A stretch of DNA of 16,357 bases, from assembly GCA_910585815.1 (NCBI GenBank), contig CAJUFJ010000067.1:1-16357 (forward strand). Direction: 5' to 3'. Position 1 is the first letter of the stretch. Each line of letters begins with the position of its first letter. The DNA comes from an uncultured Oscillospiraceae bacterium (GTDB taxonomy: Bacteria; Bacillota; Clostridia; Oscillospirales; Oscillospiraceae). A program made the translations under genes and the position numbers. Under the pieces are notes generated by a model that saw only the letters and a program-made list of their open reading frames with translations, was not told where the DNA came from and made no database searches. Below are positions 13,970-16,357 of the stretch, in pieces.

Positions 13970-14620
13970 ATGAAAATCAACGAGGTGGAGGCCCAGGTGG
14001 GCATCACCAAAAAGAACATCCGCTTTTATGAGGAGCAGGGGCTGCTGTCCCCCCGGCGCAACAGTGAGAACGGCTACCGGGACTACGGCGAGGCCGAGGT
14101 GGCCGTGCTGCGGCAGATCAAGCTCATGCGCAAGCTGGGGGTGCCTCTGGAGGAGATACGCCGAATGCAGGCCGGGGGCACGGTGGCCGACGGGATGCGC
14201 CGGCACCTGGTGACGCTGGAGCGGGAGCGGAAAAGCCTGGAGCAGTCCATTCAGCTGTGCGGCAGCCTGAAGGACCGGGAGGAACGGCTGGACGCCCTGG
14301 ACGCCGCCGCCCTGCTGGAGGAGATGGAGCGCCTGGAGCAGACCGGCACCACCTTCCAGGACAAGCAGAAGCAGGACGCCAAGCCCGTCCGGTACGCCGG
14401 GGCGGTGGTGATGGCGCTGCTGACCACCGCCCTGATGGCCGCCCTCATTGTGCTGATGGTGTGGGCCTTCACCGTGGACCCCGCCGACGCCCCGCCCCTG
14501 GCCCTGCTGCTGGTGCTAGTGGCCATCCCGGGGGTGATTATCCTGGGGGTGCTGCTGGCGCTGGTGCAGCGCATCAGGGAAATTCAGAAAGGAGAAGAAG
14601 ACGATGCGAAAAACTACTGA
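13970..14620 (+). CDS. MerR-family regulator with C-terminal two-helix membrane anchor
   Basis: 216 aa. Residues 1-70 are a MerR winged helix-turn-helix (NEVEAQVGITKKNIRFYEEQ, then NGYRDYGEAEVAVLRQI), followed by a helical dimerisation coiled coil (about 75-125). Unusually, two membrane helices follow (about 143-169 and 177-200), and the protein ends in the tail RIREIQKGEEDDAKNY. No metal-binding cysteine cluster is visible, so it is unlikely to be a CueR/ZntR-type metal sensor; the membrane part may sense envelope state. The ATG at 13970 follows AAAGGGGGG by 7 bases, and an in-frame TTG at 13964 is less likely. It overlaps the next gene by 17 bases. Confidence 0.9.
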   Translation: MKINEVEAQVGITKKNIRFYEEQGLLSPRRNSENGYRDYGEAEVAVLRQIKLMRKLGVPLEEIRRMQAGGTVADGMRRHLVTLERERKSLEQSIQLCGSLKDREERLDALDAAALLEEMERLEQTGTTFQDKQKQDAKPVRYAGAVVMALLTTALMAALIVLMVWAFTVDPADAPPLALLLVLVAIPGVIILGVLLALVQRIREIQKGEEDDAKNY

Positions 14621-14876
14621 CCAAAAGGGCCACGGCCTGGTGGGCGGCGTGATTGTGACGGTGCTGGTGGTGGGGCTGGTCCTGCTGGTGCTGGCCACTC
14701 TGTTCCAGACCTTCGGGCCGGTGATTCCCTTTCTGACGGAGCTGGGCGCGGCCTTCGGTGTGATGCTGTTTTACGCCGGAGCCATCCTGGCTGTGGGGAT
14801 TGGCGTGGTCATAGCGCTGATTCAGCGGTGGAAAGAGATTAAGGGAGGTGAGGAGGACGAGGCCAAAAAGTATTGA
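14604..14876 (+). CDS. Two-helix membrane protein, MerR-anchor paralogue
   Basis: A 90-aa integral membrane protein with helices at about 11-35 and 50-73 and the C-terminal tail RWKEIKGGEEDEAKKY, closely matching the tail of the upstream regulator. It looks like a free copy of the regulator's membrane module. The ATG at 14604 lies in the tail codons of the merR gene, with AAAGGAG upstream also in those codons, so translation is coupled. No enzymatic motif; it may oligomerise with the regulator (inference). Confidence 0.82.
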   Translation: MRKTTDQKGHGLVGGVIVTVLVVGLVLLVLATLFQTFGPVIPFLTELGAAFGVMLFYAGAILAVGIGVVIALIQRWKEIKGGEEDEAKKY

Positions 14877-15114
14877 CCGCCGGGCGGAAAAGCGGGCGGC
14901 GGTGCGGTCTGTGGTGGTAAGCACCCTGTTTCAGCTGATGACGGTGGGCGCCCTGCTCTACCTGCGGACCCTGGGCGCCCCGGACTGGCTGGCCGGCCTG
15001 ATGCTGATTCTGGCCGTCGCCGACCTGATTACCATTCCCTTTACCTTCGCCGCCCTGTGGCAGCGGGTGCGGGAGATTGAGAGAGGAGAGCTGGATGAAG
15101 CCAGGAAATACTAA
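14848..15114 (+). CDS. Second two-helix membrane paralogue; start uncertain
   Basis: A small protein with two membrane helices and tail RVREIERGELDEARKY, the third member of the module family. The start is a problem. The given GTG at 14848 is itself the last G of the ribosome site AAGGGAGG (14841-14848). At 14857, 8 bases after that site, stands an in-frame ACG; starting there gives RPKSIDRRAEKRAAV, which aligns with the next gene's start MKPGNTKAREKRGAV. The ACG would be ATG if the upstream gene's Asp codon were GAT instead of GAC, so a silent change upstream may have spoiled this start. Overlap with the upstream gene is 29 bases from the GTG. Confidence 0.72.
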   Translation: MRRTRPKSIDRRAEKRAAVRSVVVSTLFQLMTVGALLYLRTLGAPDWLAGLMLILAVADLITIPFTFAALWQRVREIERGELDEARKY

Positions 15115-15679
15115 AGCCCGGGAGAAACGGGGCGCGGTAATCGGGGTTGTGCTGTTCGGAGCGCTGATGTTGGCCTGTGTCGTATGCTTCTGGGCCCTGT
15201 GCATAATCCCCGAGCTGCCTCAATGGCTGTTTGTCCTGTTCGCCGCCTGCGGGGTGTTCTGCGCCGCGCTGATGGTTCCCGCCCTGTGGGCGCTGAGAAA
15301 ACGGTTCCAGGAGATTGATTCTCTGGAAGATAATTATTTTGTGAAATTGTATAAGGAGGAAAACATTATGCTGCTGGTAAACATCGACTACATCCCCGGA
15401 AAAGAATTTGAGGTGCTGGGCATGGCCAAGGGCACCGTGGTCCAGTCCAAGAACTTCGGCAAGGACTTTATGGCCGGCATGAAGACTCTGGTGGGCGGTG
15501 AGATCACCGGCTACACCGAGATGCTCAACGAGGCCCGGCAGATCGCCGTGAAGCGTATGGTGGACGAGGCCGAGGCCCTGGGGGCCGACGCGGTGGTCAA
15601 CATCCGCTACGGCTCCTCCGCCGTGATGCAGGGGGCCGCCGAGGTTATCGCCTACGGCACGGCGGTGCGGTTTAAATAA
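15095..15679 (+). CDS. Two-helix module fused in frame to a YbjQ (DUF74) domain
   Basis: 194 aa. Residues 1 to about 75 repeat the module of the preceding genes: basic start MKPGNTKAREKRG, two helices (about 14-40 and 43-66) and a degenerate tail RFQEIDSLEDNYF. The frame then runs without a stop into a complete YbjQ/UPF0145 domain (from residue 92, MLLVNIDYIPGKEFEVLGMA, to ALGADAVVNIRYGSS and ending AYGTAVRFK), a family that forms pentamers of unclear function, sometimes called heavy-metal-binding. ATG at 15095 with GAGAGGAG 6 bases upstream, overlapping the previous gene by 20 bases. A perfect internal ribosome site suggests the YbjQ part (15368-15679, 103 aa) is also, or mainly, made alone. 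Confidence 0.8.
   Translation: MKPGNTKAREKRGAVIGVVLFGALMLACVVCFWALCIIPELPQWLFVLFAACGVFCAALMVPALWALRKRFQEIDSLEDNYFVKLYKEENIMLLVNIDYIPGKEFEVLGMAKGTVVQSKNFGKDFMAGMKTLVGGEITGYTEMLNEARQIAVKRMVDEAEALGADAVVNIRYGSSAVMQGAAEVIAYGTAVRFK
15353..15370 (+). promoter_or_regulatory. Internal ribosome site and ATG for free YbjQ
   Basis: AAGGAGGA (15353-15360), 7 bases, then ATG (15368-15370), which is the normal first codon of stand-alone YbjQ proteins. It is the best ribosome site in this operon, though it lies inside an open frame. Confidence 0.8.
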
Positions 15680-15684
15680 GCGCC

Positions 15685-15713
15685 TGTAGGGGGCGGCCTT
15701 CGGGCCGCCCCTG
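15685..15713. repeat. Short TGTAGGG element or hairpin after the YbjQ gene
   Basis: TGTAGGG followed by a perfect GGGCGGCC-TTCG-GGCCGCCC hairpin and CCCTGCG, a decayed version of the CCCTACA end. It begins five bases after the stop codon of the merR operon. Confidence 0.6.
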
Positions 15714-15742
15714 CGCCTCCGTTTTACACAAACAAACCGAAA

Positions 15743-15773
15743 GGCTTCCCCGGAAGGGGAAGCCCTTTTATTT
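15743..15773 (+). terminator. Intrinsic terminator of the merR operon
   Basis: A GGCTTCCCC-GGAA-GGGGAAGCC stem (15743-15764) followed by CTTTTATTT. Strong and well placed after the last gene of the operon. Confidence 0.9.
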
Positions 15774-15782
15774 GCGGTATGC

Positions 15783-15902
15783 GGGGGCGCGGACGCCCCC
15801 GGGAGACAGCCGCAGTGGGCTGTCTCGCTGTGGTCTCAACGGTACTGCCCGCGGGGGGTGGAAAGGAAGGTTTCAAGCATGCGGATAAGGAGATCCCCCC
15901 GC
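15783..15902. other. Hairpin-dense non-coding stretch
   Basis: No gene is supported. Three perfect inverted repeats follow one another: GGGGGCG/CGCCCCC (15783-15800), GAGACAGCC/GGCTGTCTC (15803-15826) and the wider-spaced GCGGGGGG/CCCCCCGC (15851-15858 with 15895-15902). No promoter or coding frame with a ribosome site was found here. Confidence 0.6.
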
Positions 15903-15914
15903 AGGGGTCCCGTC

Positions 15915-15955
15915 GAGACAAATAAAGTGATGCGGAATAACCTACCCCGCATCAC
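15915..15955 (-). terminator. Minus-strand terminator at the left edge of the RNA locus
   Basis: On the minus strand, a GTGATGCGG...CCGCATCAC stem is followed by TTTATTTGTC. The U-rich run is the left arm of the 13-bp inverted repeat. Confidence 0.6.
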
Positions 15956-15994
15956 ATATCTCACAACCAAAAACTCATATACCAGGATTTGCGC

Positions 15995-16023
15995 TTGAAA
16001 AAGGCAGGGGGGTCTGGTATAAT
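15995..16023 (+). promoter_or_regulatory. Plus-strand promoter inside the RNA locus
   Basis: TTGAAA (15995-16000), 17 bp, then TATAAT (16018-16023) with a TGG extension. Predicted start near 16030. No gene follows, which is the main reason to suspect a small RNA. Confidence 0.8.
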
Positions 16024-16069
16024 GAGTGCCGGTGCAGCAATGCTGTTGTGTAGGTGGTCTTGCACCTGC

Positions 16070-16113
16070 GCAGGGACGTGGGGGGGATGAGACCCCACGT
16101 CCTGCCTTTATTT
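16070..16113 (+). terminator. Plus-strand terminator at the right edge of the RNA locus
   Basis: The GCAGGGACGTGGGG/CCCCACGTCCTGC stem (one bulged G) is followed by CTTTATTTG. It would end the small RNA begun at about 16030. Confidence 0.8.
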
Positions 16114-16126
16114 GTCTCATGTACTT

Positions 16127-16155
16127 ACTATAGCATAAGTTGTCGAAGAATACAA
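16127..16155 (-). promoter_or_regulatory. Minus-strand promoter into the RNA locus
   Basis: On the minus strand TTGTAT (16150-16155), 17 bp, then TATAGT (16127-16132). The predicted start near 16120 coincides with the right edge of the 13-bp inverted repeat. Confidence 0.6.
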
Positions 16156-16170
16156 GAGATTTTTGAAAAA

Positions 16171-16243
16171 TGTAGGGGCGGACATTGTCCGCCTGTTTTT
16201 TATGCTTGTGGGTCCCTGCGGGCGGCCACAGGCCGCCCCTACA
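16171..16243. repeat. TGTAGGGGCGG palindromic element, 73 bp
   Basis: It starts TGTAGGGGCGG and ends CCGCCCCTACA. It contains two hairpins: GGCGGACA/TGTCCGCC (16177-16193), followed by TGTTTTTTA so that it can act as a terminator, and GGGCGGCC-ACA-GGCCGCCC. Confidence 0.8.
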
Positions 16244-16248
16244 TAATG

Positions 16249-16284
16249 AAACCGGCCCGGTGGAACTTCCACCGGGCCGGTTTT
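16249..16284 (+). terminator. Very strong intrinsic terminator
   Basis: An AAACCGGCCCGGTGG / CCACCGGGCCGGTTT stem with an AACTT loop and a T run. The nearest upstream plus-strand gene ends at 15679, so its transcript is unclear; it may be bidirectional and serve a minus-strand gene beyond the window. Confidence 0.85.
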
Positions 16285-16303
16285 ACATCCTGAGCGGGGA
16301 GCG

Positions 16304-16357
16304 CAAGCCTCCTTTTGAAAGGAGGTGCCCCAGTGCGCACACTGGGGCGGAGGATTG
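16304..16357 (+). repeat. CAAG...GGATTG dispersed repeat, copy 2
   Basis: CAAG, a CCTCCTTTTGAAAGGAGG hairpin, a CCCCAGTGCGCACACTGGGG hairpin, then GGAGGATTG at the window end. Same layout as 12904-12954 read on the other strand. Confidence 0.65.

Larger units (their letters stand above)
15915..16118. ncRNA. Candidate structured / sense-antisense RNA locus
   Basis: A 204-bp block closed by a perfect 13-bp inverted repeat, GAGACAAATAAAG (15915-15927) and CTTTATTTGTCTC (16106-16118). Inside are GTGATGCGG/CCGCATCAC (15927-15955), ACTCATATACCAG with CTGGTATAATGAGT (15973-15985, 16014-16027; one extra base), GGTGCA/TGCACC (16031-16066) and a GCAGG..ACGTGGGG/CCCCACGTCCTGC stem (16070-16105). A plus-strand promoter inside would give an RNA of about 80-90 bases ending at the right terminator. 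A minus-strand promoter just outside would start at the right edge and give about 205 bases ending at the left terminator, with its 5' and 3' ends complementary. No convincing peptide is encoded. It does not match the SRP RNA, tmRNA, RNase P or 6S patterns I know. Confidence 0.55.

Noticed and set aside
15077..15094. TTG at 15077 as the start of the module-YbjQ fusion
   Set aside because: ATG at 15095 has a better placed GAGAGGAG and matches the sister genes' starts.
16021..16089. 22-codon peptide starting at ATG 16023 in the RNA locus
   Set aside because: Its ATG overlaps the -10 box, so it would not be transcribed from that promoter, and it has no ribosome site.
15915..16118. 6S, SRP or tmRNA identity for the structured RNA locus
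   Set aside because: The multi-stem layout lacks the single long bulged hairpin of 6S, the GGAA-type SRP tip and the tRNA-like ends of tmRNA.
15836..16120. 94-codon minus-strand frame in the terminal gap
   Set aside because: It runs through a terminator and several hairpins, has no ribosome site and an incoherent composition.

Overview
The window looks like chromosome from a GC-rich, Gram-positive, spore-forming Clostridia of the Oscillospiraceae type (Flavonifractor / Pseudoflavonifractor / Lawsonibacter-like). The reasons are strong AGGAGG ribosome sites, sigma-A promoters, a CIRCE heat-shock operator, a SpoVK/CbbX-type AAA ATPase, and the TGTAGGGGCGG...CCGCCCCTACA intergenic palindromes that I associate with such genomes. 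The placement is inference; there is no rRNA or other phylogenetic marker. No tRNA, rRNA, CRISPR array, insertion sequence or phage gene was seen.

Layout. 1-213 (-): the N-terminus of a YGERPQ/RGG-repeat protein, divergent from 396-1832, an AAA ATPase. 1822-3411: a compact, partly AT-richer run of accessory genes (GNAT acetyltransferase, an unknown 91-aa protein, a frameshifted HEAT-like gene, a DUF2716 gene). 3555-5194: a cupin overlapping mtaB (tRNA ms2t6A37 synthesis). 5326-8342: a CofE-like ligase and two lipoproteins, one of them PstS-like. 8368-10425: htpG with a textbook promoter, a perfect CIRCE operator and a strong terminator. 10428-11091: a hicAB toxin-antitoxin pair. 11167-12780: desulfoferrodoxin, a CBS-pair protein and trmO (tRNA m6t6A37), the last two with hairpins that occlude their ribosome sites. 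12776-13062: repeats only. 13063-15679: a yhfC-like gene and a MerR-led operon. 15680-16357: no gene, but dense hairpins, terminators and a candidate structured RNA locus.

The most unusual system is 13063-15679. A MerR regulator with two C-terminal membrane helices is followed by three more two-helix proteins with related acidic/aromatic tails, the last running in frame into a YbjQ (DUF74) domain. The tails' coding sequence also carries the ribosome site and start of the next gene. The YhfC-like gene just upstream and the MerR operon have matching promoters: 19-bp spacers and the same dyad (AC[CT]TTCC-N7-GGA[AT]GGT). This suggests one MerR-controlled membrane or envelope response unit of unknown signal. 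The second item of interest is 15915-16118, a 204-bp block closed by a perfect 13-bp inverted repeat, with internal and flanking promoters on opposite strands and a terminator at each end. It looks like a sense/antisense non-coding RNA pair.
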